Counted from the stretch's first letter, positions 26,181-37,336 are shown. The stretch is DNA of 64,000 nucleotides from JAEULH01 sp963789785 (GCA_963789785.1 CAWBNC010000018.1:25356-89355); one strand, 5' to 3'. Program-made: numbers and translations. Notes: a model not told the origin generated them from the sequence alone.

Positions 26181-29100
26181 TCATGAGCAACCCGTCGTCG
26201 CGCCGCAGGTCAGGCATTTCAGGCAGGTGCCGTTGCGGACCAGGGTGAAGTTGCCGCACTCGTCGCAGGAATCGCCCTCGTAGCCCTTCATCCGCGCCTG
26301 GCGGGAGTACTGGGCGTGAACGTGGATCTGTCCCGTTACATGTTCCGACTGCGCGGCCTGACCGTGCACCAGCGTCGCCGCCTCGTTGCCGCCAACGGCG
26401 CCGGCAAGAGCGGTCTCTATACCGCGGGCGACCGCGCCGCCGGCCTCGGCGCTTTCCCTCGCGCCGGTGTAGACGCGGAAGCGGCTGCGGACATAACCGC
26501 TGCTGGCGAGGCGATGCACCGCCGGCAGGGCCTCCATATCGCCGGCTCCGCTGGCGCCGTTCGCCGCACCTTCGCCGAACTCGCGGTCGGGGCTGCCGGG
26601 CGACATCTCCTCGGGGGCGACGTGGGCGAGGTCGTAACGGCCGAGGTAGGAGGTCGCCAGCTCGCGGAAAATGTAGTCGAGGATCGAAGTGGCCATCTTG
26701 ATCGAATCGTTGCCCTCGACCGGCCCCGCCGGCTCGAAGCGGGTAAAGGTGAAGGCCTCAACGAACTCCTCCAGCGGCACGCCGTACTGCAAGCCGATGG
26801 AGATGGCGATCGCGAAGTTGTTCATCAGCGAGCGGAAGGCGGCGCCTTCCTTGTGCATGTCGATGAAGATCTCGCCGATGCGGCCGTCCTCGTACTCGCC
26901 GGTGCGCAGGTAGACCTTGTGCCCGCCGACTTTGGCCTTCTGGGTATAGCCCTTGCGCCGGTTGGGTAGGCCGTGACGGTCCGGCCGGCCGACGATCCGC
27001 TCGACGATCCGCTCGGCGACAATCTCGGCGCGCTCGACGGCTGGGCGGGCGAAGGTGTCCTCGACGAAATCGGCGGCTTCTTCCGGCTCGATGCAGCGAT
27101 GACGACAGCGGCTGGGACAGCTTCGAGCCGTCGCGGTAGAGTGCGGTCGCCTTCAGCCCGAGCTGCCAAGCCTGCATGTACGCCTGCTTGCAGGCTTCGA
27201 CCGAGGCGTCATGGGGGAGGTTGATCGTCTTGGAGATGGCGCCGCTGATGAACGGCTGCGCTGCCGCCATCATCCTGATGTGGCTGTCGACGGAGAGATA
27301 GCGCTGACCCTTGCGCCCGCACGGCGTGGCGCAGTCGAAGACCGGCAGGTGCTCAGGGCGAAGCCCCGGCGCGCCTTCGAGAGTCATCGCGCCGCAGACA
27401 TGGGTGTTGGCGGCCTCGATCTCGTCGCGTCCGAAGCCCAGCGCGGTGAGCAGGCAGAACGAGACGTCTTCGAGGCGATCGGCGTCGATGCCGAGTGCGT
27501 CGATGCAGAAGCCTTCGCCCAGGGTCCACTTGTTGAAGACGAATCGAATGTCGAAGGCGTCCTTGAGCCCGCTTTCGACCCGATCGATGGCTTCGTCGGT
27601 AAATCCTTTGGCGCGCAGGGCGTCATGTCCCAGCGCCGGTGCGCCGACCAGCGTGCCGTGGCCGGTGGCGTAGCCGATGATCCGGTCGATGGCGTCGCGC
27701 GCGTAGCCGAGGCGGGCGAGCGCCATCGGGACCATCCGGTTGATGATTTTGAAATAGCCGCCGCCGGCCAGCTTCTTGAACTTCACCAGCGCGAAATCGG
27801 GCTCGATTCCGGTCGTGTCGCAGTCCATCACCAGGCCGATGGTGCCGGTCGGCGCGACGACCGTGGCCTGCGCATTGCGATAGCCATGGCGCTCGCCCAA
27901 AGCAAGCGCCTCATCCCACGCAGCCTGCGCCGCGGCGGCAAGTGCTGCGATCTTCGAGTGCGGCGGCCTGCAAAGGCACCGGCAGAACCGACAGCCCCTC
28001 GTAGCCTTCATGCTCGCCGCGGGCGGCGCGGCGGTGGTTGCGCACGACCCGCAGCATTGCCTCGCGGTTGCGCTCGAAACCGGAAAACGGCGCCGAGCTC
28101 GGCGGCCATCGCCGCGGAGGTGGCGTAGGCGGTGCCGGTCATGATCGCGCTGATCGCGCCGCAGGTATTGCGCGCCGCGTCCGAATCGTAGGGCGTTCCG
28201 GCGGCCATCAGGTAGCCGCCGATGTTGGCGAAGCCGAGGCCGAGCGTGCGGTAGGCGTAGGACAGTTCGGCGATCCGCCGCGACGGGAACTGCGCCATCA
28301 GCACGGCGATCTCAAGCACCACGGTCCACAGCCGCACGGCGTGGACGAAGCCCGCAACATCGAGGCAGCCGTCTTCGCGCTGGAAGGCGACAAGGTTAAG
28401 CGAGGCCAGATTGCAGGCCGTGTCGTCGAGGAACATGTATTCCGAGCACGGATTCGATGCATTGATCCGGCCGCTTTGCGGACACGTGTGCCATTCGTTG
28501 ATGGTGGTGTCGTACTGCAGCCCCGGATCGGCGCTGCTCCAGGCGGCGCGGCCGATCCGGTCCCACAGCTCGCGGGCGCGTACGACTTTCGCCGTGCGCC
28601 GGTCGGTCCGTCTGGTCAGCTCCCACGTGCCGTCGAGGCGGACCTTCTCGAGGAAGGCATTGGTGACGCGGACGCTGTTGTTGGCGTTCTGCCCCGACAC
28701 GGTGAGGTAGGCTTCCGAATCCCAGTCGAGGTCAAAGGCGGGGAAGGAGGGAACGGCGCAGCCCTGGCGGGCGAGCTCGATGACCCGCTGGATGTAGGCT
28801 TCCGGGATCATCGCCCGCCGGGCATCGAGGATCGCGGCCTTCAGCGCCGGGTTGCGCTTCGGGTCGAACAACGCGTCGTCGTCTGCCGTTGCCTTCGCCA
28901 GTCGCCGTCGCCGGCCGCACGCCGCCAGCACCGCGTCGAGGCGCGCCTGGCTGATCCGGGAGCCGGTGACGAGGGCGGCGACCTTCTGCTCCTCGGCCGC
29001 CTTCCAGTCGATGAACGCCTCGACATCGGGATGGTCGATGTCGACCACGACCATCTTCGCCGCGCGCCGGGTGGTGCCGCCGGACTTGATGGCGCCGGCG

Positions 29101-29904
29101 GCGCGATCGCCGATCTTGAGAAAGCTCATCAGCCCGGACGACTTGCCGCCGCCGGACAGGGGCTCGCTCTCGGCGCGAAGTTTCGAGAAGTTGGTGCCCG
29201 AGCCGGAGCCGTACTTGAACAGCCGCGCCTCGCGGACCCACAGGTCCATGATCCCGCCCTCGTTGACGAGATCGTCGCCGATGCTCTGGATGAAGCAGGC
29301 GTGCGGCTGGGGGTGTTCGTAGGCCGACTCCGAGGCGCGGACCTCGCCGGTCTTTGCGTCGGCGTAGAAGTGGCCCTGGGCCGGGCCGTCGATCCCGTAG
29401 GCCCAGTGCAGCCCGGTGTTGAACCACTGCGGCGAGTTCGGCGCCGCCATCTGCTTCGCCAGCATGAAGCGGAGCTCGTCGAAGAAGGCGCGGGCGTCCT
29501 CCTCGCGCATCGAAGTAGCCGCCCTTCCAGCCCCAATAGGTCCAGGTCCCGGCGAGGCGGTCGAATACCTGTCGGGCGCTGGTCTCGCCGCCGTAGCGCT
29601 CGGCCTCGGGCAACTCGGTCAGGCGCGCCGCGTCGGGCTTGCGCCGCCACAGCCACGACGGCACCCCGCGTTCCTTGACCGGGCGCAGGCGAGCCGGAAC
29701 GCCGGCCTTGCGGAAGTACTTCTGGGCGAGCACGTCGCAGGCGACCTGCGACCAGTGCGCCGGCACTTCGATGTCGTCCTGGCGGAAGACAACGGAGCCG
29801 TCAGGGTTGCGAATCTCGCTGGCGAGGGTGCGGAAGTCGATAGTGTCGTAGGGCGACGCGCCGGTGGACGCGCAGTGCTCGGTAAAGTGCCGCTGGATAC
29901 GCAT
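26181..29904 (-). CDS. nrdJ: Adenosylcobalamin-dependent ribonucleotide reductase, class II (four frame breaks)
   Basis: The enzyme reduces ribonucleotides to deoxyribonucleotides using coenzyme B12 and needs no oxygen. From ATG 29904 the N-terminus reads MRIQRHFTEHCASTGASPYD and TWTYWGWKGGYFDA. The catalytic barrel follows: PNSPQWFNTGLHWAYGI, GSGSGTNFSKLRAESEPLSG, INASNPCSEYMFLDDTACNL (active-site Asn-Cys-Glu) and VVAPTGTIGLVMDCDTTGIE. The C-terminal domain ends with CDECGNFTLVRNGTCLKCLT, a four-Cys zinc ribbon and likely redox-active tail. Frame changes near 29520, 28100, 27965 and 27095 each join conserved sequence, mostly by one extra base. The reconstructed length of about 1240 residues fits the large alphaproteobacterial NrdJ. 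A candidate NrdR-box pair lies upstream. Confidence 0.9.
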
Positions 29905-30343
29905 GCGTGGTTCCGTCTCGACTGTTCTTGACCAACTCAGCGGGACGTTCGGCGGATTGGCGGCATGCCGCCCAGACCGAGCCGATGGACCTCCCTGACC
30001 TTTCCCCCCGGAACTGCTCCCGACTTCCCGCGTCGCCTCCGCACCAGATCGCGCGGCCTCGGCACGATTGCGGCACTATATCTGGATGAGGCGGCTACCT
30101 CAACTACATTTTGTGGTCAAAGTTGACAGCGCAACAAAGTATTGACGCCGGCATCCCGAAGTTCGTCATTTTCGCATCTCGATTCGCCCGCGAGCTGGAA
30201 CGCGCCTCCGGGGGTCGCCTTCCTCGGCGCGGTCGCGGGTCGGACGGGCGCGCGGCCCGTGGGCTTCCTCGGCTGACCTGCTACCGGGCGGGGACGGGCG
30301 ACCTTATATCGGGTTGGATTTTCGGTTGGCGTCGGCCGAGGGC
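29905..30343. other. Intergenic region between nrdJ and the CorA gene
   Basis: These 439 bases separate divergent genes. The nrdJ-proximal half carries the candidate NrdR boxes and an AT-rich patch around 30100-30140. The rest is GC-rich with no convincing ORF. I looked for a cobalamin riboswitch and saw no B12-box-like element. Confidence 0.4.
30073..30117 (-). promoter_or_regulatory. Candidate NrdR-box pair upstream of nrdJ
   Basis: In the nrdJ orientation two sites fit the core CwAnATnTwG of NrdR boxes: CAAAATGTAG (30113-30104) matches fully and CCAGATATAG (30085-30076) has one mismatch. NrdR represses ribonucleotide reductase genes when dATP is plentiful. The start-to-start distance is 28 bases, not the usual 31-32, which weakens the call; an assembly indel could account for it. 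Confidence 0.3.
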
Positions 30344-31316
30344 ATGGGAACGGAGCTTTGCGACAATAAGGGGCTGATCTGCGGGTTTCGGCTGCAGTCA
30401 CTAGAGGTGGCCGCGGAGATCGAATGGACTACGGATTCGCCGCCCGATCCCGCCGCTGGTCCGCTCTGGCTGCATTTCAACCTCAATGACGCCCGCGCAC
30501 GCGCCTGGCTTGAGCAGTGCCCGTGGCTGGCTCCGGAAGCCCTCGAGTTTTTGATCGCCAGCGATCACGCCATCGGCTTCGACCTTGCCGGCGACGGCGT
30601 CGTCGGCAAACTGGCCGATCAGCATGCCGACGAGCCGGACACGTTCGGCATCCTGCGGCTCTACGTCGACGCGACGTGCCTGATTACCGGCAGGCACCAT
30701 CCGCTGGCGGCTCCCGGTCGGCTGCACGCGGAGCTGATCGGCGGTGCGAAGCTGGATACGCCGGCGGCGCTGCTCAATCGGCTGCTCGAGCACCTGGTCG
30801 CAATTCTAGTCAAGTCGGTCGCCGAGGATGCGGACAGCATCGACGACGCCGAGGACCGCATCCTGACGGGGGATTGTCAGCATGCCAAATTGGCCCGCCA
30901 CAGACGCGAAATGGTCCGACTTCGCCGCCAGGTCTTCGCCAACCGGCACGCTCTTGAGAAATCTCGTTCTGCATCCGCCGCCTAGCTACACCAAACTTCA
31001 GAGTAAAACTCTTCGCCAGATCGCCGGCGCGGAAACGGCCGCGGTCCACGACCTGGACCTGGTGCTTGACCGGGCCCGGCTGGTGAGCGAGGAAATCGAC
31101 ACCCGCCTCGCCGAGCGCGTCAACAGGAACCTTTACTTCGTCTCGATCGCGGCCGCGCTGTTCCTACCGGTGACGCTGATTTCTGGCATTTTCGGCATGA
31201 ATGTCGGCGGCCTGCCGTGGCTCGACGATCCGCGCGGTTTTACCTGGGCCATGCTGTGCATGGCTGCCGCTGTTGTTGTCGCCCTCGTCTGGTTGCGTTT
31301 GCGGCGCATGCTATAA
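30344..31316 (+). CDS. CorA-family divalent-cation channel/transporter (frame break near 30950)
   Basis: A CorA/ZntB-type inner-membrane protein of about 323 residues. ATG 30344 follows GAGG closely; a TTG at 30314 extends the frame. The cytoplasmic funnel domain runs through GPLWLHFNLNDARARAWLEQ and ILRLYVDATCLITGRHHPL and the long helix HLVAILVKSVAEDADSIDDA. After a one-base frame change the helix resumes with LLRNLVLHPPP, and the channel part follows: LAERVNRNLYFVSIAAALFL, the pore signature GIFGMNVGGLPW (GMN near residue 284), and a second helix with a short basic tail. GMN is the hallmark of Mg2+/Co2+/Zn2+ channels of this family. The GMN-containing loop and PLWLHF start favour the ZntB branch. 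It converges with the methyltransferase gene. Confidence 0.85.
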
Positions 31317-31325
31317 CCGGTACGA

Positions 31326-31949
31326 TCAATTGGCGACCGCGCGGCCGCTATAGAAACAGGTCAGAAATCGCGGCCCCGGCGCGTATTCACGATTGCCCTG
31401 GACGGCTCGGAACCCGGCGGCGGTAAGCAGCGCGCCGACATCGCGGTTGAGGTGGCAGCCGCCGCTAATGCGCCGCCAGGCCGGTGTGAGGCGATCCTGC
31501 AGCCGGCGCACCCTTGCGTCGGGCGCCGCGCCATGCTCGATGTAGTGGAGCATTCCGCCCGGCTTCAGGACGCGGCGGATCTCGCCCAGCGCGGCCGCCG
31601 GATCGGCGATCGAGCACAGCGTCCAGGTCAGCAGCGCGGCGTCGAAGCTGTCTGCGGCAAACGGCATGCGCTCGGCCTCGCCGCCGATCAGCAGGCCCCG
31701 CCGCCCTGTCGCTCGCATTCGCGCTGTCGCCTTCGCCAGCAGAGCAGGCGACACGTCGAGGCCGACCAGGTCGCTTTCCGCGGCATGAAACGCGAGATTG
31801 TGGCCGGAACCGACGCCAACCTCGAGGATCCGACCGACGCAGCCTTCCGCGGCGCGCCGCCGATACGGCGCGAGCATGGCGCCGCGCATCGATATGTCGA
31901 TCAGCCAGGGCAGCAGGTGTTGCTGGTAGAGACCCATCCTTGCGCTCAT
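31326..31949 (-). CDS. SAM-dependent class I methyltransferase
   Basis: About 207 residues from ATG 31949 (MSARMGLYQQHLLPWLIDIS); the frame is open further upstream, but that part overlaps the divergent DUF2237 gene and has no family character. Motif I is RILEVGVGSGHNLAFH, followed by LVGLDVSPALLAKA, ERMPFAADSFDAALLTWTL and the motif III region LGEIRRVLKPGGMLHYIEHG. This is the Methyltransf_11 layout used on small molecules and lipids; phospholipid N-methyltransferase- or UbiE-like activity is possible. The YIEHG motif and the C-terminal PRFLTCFYSGRA recur in bacterial relatives of human METTL7-type proteins. The substrate is unknown. Its ATG is only 67 bases from the start of the divergent neighbour. 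Confidence 0.85.
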   Translation of the reverse strand: MSARMGLYQQHLLPWLIDISMRGAMLAPYRRRAAEGCVGRILEVGVGSGHNLAFHAAESDLVGLDVSPALLAKATARMRATGRRGLLIGGEAERMPFAADSFDAALLTWTLCSIADPAAALGEIRRVLKPGGMLHYIEHGAAPDARVRRLQDRLTPAWRRISGGCHLNRDVGALLTAAGFRAVQGNREYAPGPRFLTCFYSGRAVAN

Positions 31950-32016
31950 ATGGGCTTTGACAGACGCAGGGACAGCCGGGACGAGCAGAATGGCCGGGAC
32001 AGCGACAGGTGCGGGG

Positions 32017-32379
32017 ATGAAGAACGTGCTCGGCGAGCCGCTGGCGCTCTGCTGCACCGCGCCGATGACCGGTTTCTACCGCAACGGACGCTGCGAGACC
32101 GACGAGCGGGACATCGGCCGCCATGTCGTCTGCGCCGAGATGACCGAGGCTTTTCTCGCTTTCACCAAGGCCGAGGGCAACGACCTGAGCACCCCGCTGC
32201 CGGCCGCGGGCTTTCCCGGCCTTGAGCCCGGCGATCGCTGGTGCCTCTGCGCCGCGCGCTGGAAGGAAGCGGCCGAAGCCGGCGTCGCGCCGCCGGTGGT
32301 TCTCGCCTCGACCCACGATGCGGCGCTGGAGACGATCGAGCTTGGCGTGCTGAAGAAGCACGCCCTCGACCTGATCTGA
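32017..32379 (+). CDS. DUF2237 family protein
   Basis: A 120-residue cytosolic protein starting at ATG 32017 (AGGTGCGGGG just upstream). It matches the DUF2237 (PF09996) pattern throughout: NVLGEPLALCCTAPMTGFYR, HVVCAEMTEAFLAFTKAEGN, DLSTPLPAAGFPGLEPGDRW and CLCAARWKEAAEAGVAPPVV, ending with ALETIELGVLKKHALD. Conserved cysteines and the NDLSTP and GDRWCLC motifs are present. The biochemical role of the family is not established. It is transcribed away from the methyltransferase and converges on the DoxX gene. The track of in-frame codons upstream to 31957 is not supported by similarity. Confidence 0.9.
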   Translation: MKNVLGEPLALCCTAPMTGFYRNGRCETDERDIGRHVVCAEMTEAFLAFTKAEGNDLSTPLPAAGFPGLEPGDRWCLCAARWKEAAEAGVAPPVVLASTHDAALETIELGVLKKHALDLI

Positions 32380-32391
32380 TCTGCTCCCGCG

Positions 32392-32856
32392 TCAGAAGCT
32401 GCGGCCGATCAGCCGGTCGATCGAGAAGGCGCCGCCGCCGCGGATGACAAAGGCGAGCGCGACAATGCCCCACAACAACGGATATTCAAAGCCGCCTTGC
32501 GGCCAGAAGAACCCGTTTGGCGCATGGTGGGCCACCGCGGTGAAGAGGAAGATGGCGACGACGAGCGCGACCGGGCGGGTCAGCAGGCCGACGGCGAGAC
32601 AAGATCCGCCGACCACCTCGGTCAGGGCGACGAGCCAGACCCATAGCATCGCCGGCTCGAAGCCGATCGAACCAAAATACTGCGCCGTCGCCTCCATGCC
32701 CTTGCCGCCGAACCAGCCGAACAGCTTCTGCGTGCCGTGCGGAACCAGATTCGCGCCGGCGACGACACGCACCAGCAGCCAGGCGAGCGGCTTCAAGGCC
32801 GCGTAAACGGGGCCCAAAGACGGCACGATAAGCGCCTTGGCGTCATTGTCTTGCAT
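32392..32856 (-). CDS. DoxX family membrane protein
   Basis: A 154-residue inner-membrane protein with four hydrophobic helices, from ATG 32856 with GGAG eight bases upstream. DoxX marks are RVVAGANLVPHGTQKLFGWF, PAMLWVWLVALTEVVGGSCL, AVGLLTRPVALVVAIFLFTA and HHAPNGFFWPQGGFEYPLLW. Bacterial DoxX proteins are thought to act in redox homeostasis or thiosulfate-related electron transfer, but most are uncharacterised. Only 67 bases separate it from the end of the upstream symporter gene on the same strand, so co-transcription is possible. The function here is not defined. Confidence 0.88.
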   Translation of the reverse strand: MQDNDAKALIVPSLGPVYAALKPLAWLLVRVVAGANLVPHGTQKLFGWFGGKGMEATAQYFGSIGFEPAMLWVWLVALTEVVGGSCLAVGLLTRPVALVVAIFLFTAVAHHAPNGFFWPQGGFEYPLLWGIVALAFVIRGGGAFSIDRLIGRSF

Positions 32857-32923
32857 GCCGGTTCTCCGCTGCCCTCGATAGGTCGACCGGACGCCTGACA
32901 AGGCCAAGCGTCCGGCACTTGGT

Positions 32924-34345
32924 CTAGGTCTGGACCGCCGCGGCCCGTGCCGCCGCCTTCTCGGCCGGCCATGCATCCGGGTCGATGTTGAGATCGGGGA
33001 ACTTCGCCGGATCGAACACCGGCGTCTCGCCGGCGGCAAACTGGGTATCGAAGTCCTTCATAACCCGTATGCCAATTCTGAACAGCAACGCGAGGGCGGC
33101 GAGATTGACAAGCGCCAGCAGACCCATCGTTACGTCTGCAAAAGCGAAGACGGTGCTGAGATCCTGCATCGAGCCCCAAAGAACAAGCGCCAAGACAAAG
33201 ATCCGGTAGATGGTAAAAAGGGTTGTATTTCCCTCGCTGAAGAAGTTTAGGCTGTTCTCTCCCAGGTAGTAGTTGTACATGATCGAGGTGAAAGCGAAGA
33301 GGAGCAGCGCGACGCTGACGAACGAGCGGCCCCACTCGCCAACCTCGGCCGCCAGCGCCGTCTGGGTCAGATCGACGCCGCCGACATCGGCGCCGGAGGT
33401 GAGCAGACCGGACAACAGGATGATCAGCGCGGTGCAGGTGCACATGATGATGGTGTCGATGAAAACACTGAAGGACTGGACGATTCCCTGATTGCCGGGG
33501 TGAGGGATGAAGGCGACGGCGGCGACGTTGGGGGCGCTGCCGAGGCCCGCCTCGTTGGAAAACAGGCCGCGCTTCACGCCGAGCAGGATGGCCGCGCCGA
33601 TGCCGCCGGCAAAGGCCGGTTCGAGCCCGAAAGCGCCGCGGAAGATCATGGCGAAAATGGCCGGAACCTCGTCGATATTGAGTCCGATGACGACGATCGC
33701 CATGAGAAAATAGCCGATTGCCATGACCGGGACGACGATCTCGGCGACATCGGCGATGCGCTTGACGCCGCCGAAGATGATCAGGCCAAGGATAACAACG
33801 AGGCCGATGCCGCTGGCATAGGGCGGAATGGCAAAGGCGTCATCGAGCGAAGTCGCCACCGTGTAGGACTGCAGCGCGCAGAAGGCGAAGCCGAAGGTGA
33901 CCAGGAGCAGGACCGAGAAGAGCATCGCCATCCACCGCTGGTGCAGCGCCCGTTCGATGTAGTACGCGGGCCCGCCGCGGTAGGTGCCGTCGGGCTCGGC
34001 ATTCTTAAATACCTGCGCCAGAGTGCATTCGAAATAGCTGGTCGCCATGCCGACGAGGCCGACCATCCACATCCAGAAGATCGCCCCCGGTCCGCCGAGG
34101 GTCAGCGCCACGGCCACGCCGGCGATATTGCCGGCGCCGACCCGGCCGGCGACGCTCAAGGCCAACGCCTGGAAGGAGCTGAGGTGACCTTCCTCGTGGT
34201 GGAAGGCCTGGCCGACGATGGCGAACATCGACATGAAATAGCGAAACTGAACGAAGCGCGAGACGATGGTGAACATGAGCCCAAGCGCGATCAGGGCCAC
34301 GATCAGTATTTTGCCCCATAACAGGTCATTGATGGTTTCAAGCAT
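32924..34345 (-). CDS. Na+:alanine/glycine symporter, AGCS family
   Basis: A 473-residue inner-membrane carrier starting MLETINDLLWGKILIVALIA, with AGGGAGAA six bases before the ATG. AGCS landmarks: GLMFTIVSRFVQFRYF, the first-helix-pair motif ALSVAGRVGAGNIAGVAVAL, GGPGAIFWMWMVGLVGMATS, DGTYRGGPAYYIERAL, GVKRGLFSNEAGLGSAPNVA and FAFTSIMYNYYLGENSLNFF. The family couples alanine or glycine uptake to sodium. Around eleven helices are visible, and the C-terminus ends with an acidic/Ala-rich tail. A longer in-frame 5' extension to 34495 is not convincing. It is intact and of normal length. Confidence 0.93.
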   Translation of the reverse strand: MLETINDLLWGKILIVALIALGLMFTIVSRFVQFRYFMSMFAIVGQAFHHEEGHLSSFQALALSVAGRVGAGNIAGVAVALTLGGPGAIFWMWMVGLVGMATSYFECTLAQVFKNAEPDGTYRGGPAYYIERALHQRWMAMLFSVLLLVTFGFAFCALQSYTVATSLDDAFAIPPYASGIGLVVILGLIIFGGVKRIADVAEIVVPVMAIGYFLMAIVVIGLNIDEVPAIFAMIFRGAFGLEPAFAGGIGAAILLGVKRGLFSNEAGLGSAPNVAAVAFIPHPGNQGIVQSFSVFIDTIIMCTCTALIILLSGLLTSGADVGGVDLTQTALAAEVGEWGRSFVSVALLLFAFTSIMYNYYLGENSLNFFSEGNTTLFTIYRIFVLALVLWGSMQDLSTVFAFADVTMGLLALVNLAALALLFRIGIRVMKDFDTQFAAGETPVFDPAKFPDLNIDPDAWPAEKAAARAAAVQT

Positions 34346-34650
34346 GACGTTCTCCCTGTTCCGTCCCGGTCTGACCGCGGTCGAAGGCAGACCCCGCGTG
34401 CCGGTTTGCGCCGCACTCGCTTTGTCGCTGAGCGGCGATGAGCGGCGAGCGTTGAGTTCCACCGTGCCACGGTCACCGCGGCCACACCACCACAATGCGA
34501 CCGTCTCGCGTCAGCGACATTGGAGCAGGTGCCGCGCTGGCCGCCTATCGCCGTTTCGCATAGAAAAGAGCAATCGGATTGCGCGCTTGGTTTAGTTCCC
34601 CCAACGGGTTATATGTCTTAAATAGATGCGAGCGGGAGACGTAAGGGGGA
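34346..34650. other. Promoter region between divergent symporter and c-di-GMP enzyme
   Basis: This 305-base gap contains an AT-rich stretch (gttatatgtcttaaataga, 34608-34626) just ahead of the rightward gene, which may hold its -10 region, and an AAGGGGG ribosome-binding site directly before ATG 34651. No ORF or RNA element is supported. Confidence 0.4.
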
Positions 34651-37260
34651 ATGTCAACCGTGCGACGCAGGCCGTTCCCCGGCGCTGTAGAATTGACGCG
34701 CCGGATCGGCATCCCGGTCACAGTCCTTTTCGTGATCGGGCTGGCCGGAATCGCCGCCATGACCGCACTCGCCGCTCGCGGCCGCGACGCCGATGCCCGC
34801 GAGGCTTCATGGCATAATGCGTTGTCCGCCCTTATCATTGCCGAAGATCGTCTTGGCGAGCTCGCGACCGACTTTGCTTCCGGCGATGACGTCTACCGGA
34901 ATCTCCATCAAAGCTTCGATACGGCGTGGGCGGCGAACAATCTTTCGACGGCGCCGCATGACGTCTACGGCATCGAGCATGTCTTTGTCTTCGGCCCACG
35001 AACCGAACTGGCATTCTCTTCCCATCGCCCTTTGACCGGAACGCACGGATCGGAGGAGGGACAGGCGTCCGAATCGTTGAGGCCCTGGCGCCGCTGATCC
35101 TCCGGGCGCGGTCGGCGGCAGGCGGCGCCGGCAACGCCGCCGTCGTCTGGCCCATTCGCTTCTACGGCCTTGTCCATCTTGCCGCCGCAATCGTAATTCG
35201 GCCAGATAGCTCCGCCAAATGCCACGCCGGACAGCGGGAGCCCTGTTCTTGTCTTTGTCCGCGACTTCTCGCCTCTTCTCCTCGCGCGTGTTGCCGGCGG
35301 CACCGGGTTGCCCGGCCTGCGCGTCGCAACCACCGACGACGCGGCCGACGGCGAGCTGTCGCTTGCGTTGCGGGGCGGCGATCCGCTGGCGATCGTGGGC
35401 TATCTGATCTGGCGGCCGCGCCTGCCCGGCGACGCCATGTTGCACGCCCTCGTCATCCCGCTCTTGGCGACGGCGATGCTCATGCTCGCGCTGCTCGCGG
35501 TGGTGCTCACCTGGGCGAAGCGCGCCGGAGCGGTACTGGACGCCGCCGCGGTCGCCGTGCAGCGCTCACGCGCGACGCTCGAAACGCAGGTCGAGGAGCG
35601 CACGGCGGATCTGCGCGAAGCGGAACAGCGATATCGCAGCATCGTCGAGAACGCGGTCGAGGGCATCTTCCAGATAACGCCGGAAGGCCGCTTCATCAGT
35701 GCCAACCCGGCGATGGCGCGCATCCTTGGCTACCTCGGTCCGGACCAGCTGGTCGCCGAAGCCGGCGCCGAGATGATGTTGAAGACGCCGGCCCGCGAAG
35801 CCTTCGATCGGGTGATCGGCACCTTCGGCGAGGTCGTGGATTTCGTCAGCGAGGTCCACCGGCCGGACGGAACGAAGACCTGGATCTCGCAGAATACCCG
35901 TGCGGTCAGGGAAGTCGGCGGCGCGGTCGCCTATTACGAGGGCATGGCCATCGACATCAGCGCCCGTCGCAGGGCCGAGGAGAACCTGATCAAGAACGCC
36001 TTTCACGACGCCTTAACCGGCCTGCCCAACCGTTTTCTCTTCTTCGAGCGGCTCAGCCAGCTCATGGCGCGCGGCGAGCGGGCCAGCGAGGCTGTGTTCG
36101 CCGTGCTGTTTCTCGACTTCGACCGCTTCAAGCTGATCAACGACAGCTACGGTCACCTTGCCGGCGACAGCCTGCTCATCGCGCTCAGCCAGCGCCTGTC
36201 GCAGCGCCTGCGCCCGGCCGACACGCTGGCCCGCCTTGGCGGCGACGAGTTCGCCATCCTCATCGAGGGCGGCGCCATGCCGGCAAGCGCGCTCGCTCTG
36301 GCCGAACGGCTGCACGAGGCCTGTCGCGAGCCGGTGGAGCTCAATGGCCATGATATTTTCGTCAGCCTTAGCATCGGCGTCGCCTGGGCCCGGTCCGGCG
36401 GCTACGTCGACGCGGATGCCATCCTCCGAGACGCCGACATCGCCATGTACCGGGCCAAGGACCGCGGGCGGAGCACCACCGTGCTGTTCGAGCCGGGGAT
36501 GCACCAGGCGGTGGTCAGCCGCCTCGAGGTCGAGACGCAGCTTCGCCACGCCCTCGAGCGGAGCGAATTCGTTGTCCATTACCAGCCGATCGTCGCCCTG
36601 AAGGACCAGCGTATCGCCGGATTTGAGGCGCTGGTGCGCTGGAACCACCCGACCCGGGGCCTGGTACCGCCGTCGGATTTCATCCCCACCGCGGAAGAGA
36701 CCGGTATGATCGTGCCGATCGGCGACTGGGTGCTCCAGGAGGCCTGCTCGTTCGCCGCCAACTGGCGGCAGCGACACGGGACCGTTGCGGCGGACCTGTT
36801 CATGTCGGTCAACGTCTCGGCGGCGCAGCTCGATCAGGCGGATGCGGTGGACCGGGTCGTTCGGGCGCTGAAGGCAAGCGGGCTGGCGGGAACGAGCCTG
36901 AAGCTGGAGATCACCGAGTTGATCATGATGTCGAACCCGATCGAGGTTCACCGGACGCTGAACGCTATCGCCGCCCTCGGCGTCCGGCTCTGCATCGACG
37001 ACTTCGGGACGGGCTATTCCTCGCTTAGCCATCTGCACACCTTTCCGGTAGCGACGCTGAAAATCGACCGGTCGTTCACCAGCCGGCTGATGGCCGGGCG
37101 CGAGCACGTCGAGATGGCGCGGACCATTCTGCTGCTCGGCAAGAACATGGATCTCAGCGTCATTGCCGAGGGCATCGAAACGCCGATGCAAGCGGACTGG
37201 CTGCGCTCCGCCGGCTGCGACTACGGCCAGGGGTACTACTTCGGCCGGCCCGTCGACTGA
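34651..37260 (+). CDS. CHASE4-PAS-GGDEF-EAL c-di-GMP signalling protein (two frame breaks)
   Basis: A membrane sensor of about 869 residues that probably both makes and breaks c-di-GMP. The N-terminal helix IPVTVLFVIGLAGIAAMTAL is followed by a periplasmic CHASE4-type domain (DDVYRNLHQSFDTAWAANNL, YGIEHVFVFGPRTE). The frame then shifts near 35060 into GVRIVEALAPLIL and WPIRFYGLVHLAAAIVI, and back near 35205 into VLVFVRDFSPLLLARVAGG. A second membrane helix (35450-35520) and a short coiled coil lead to PAS (YRSIVENAVEGIFQITPEGR). The GGDEF domain is intact (ARLGGDEFAILIEGG) and so is EAL (FEALVRWNHP, ELIMMS, CIDDFGTGYSSLSHL, IAEGIE). Both catalytic signatures are complete. The breaks lie in the sensor region only and look like assembly indels. 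Confidence 0.88.
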
Positions 37261-37336
37261 TCGCAGCGCATCGGACCTGCTGGTGGCGCAACTGGAAGAC
37301 GGCGCGGTGGCCAGCTGATCGTCCGCGCCGGAGGCC

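Noticed and set aside
28038..29678. 546-residue plus-strand open frame opposite nrdJ
   Set aside because: Codon pattern and motifs belong to nrdJ on the other strand.
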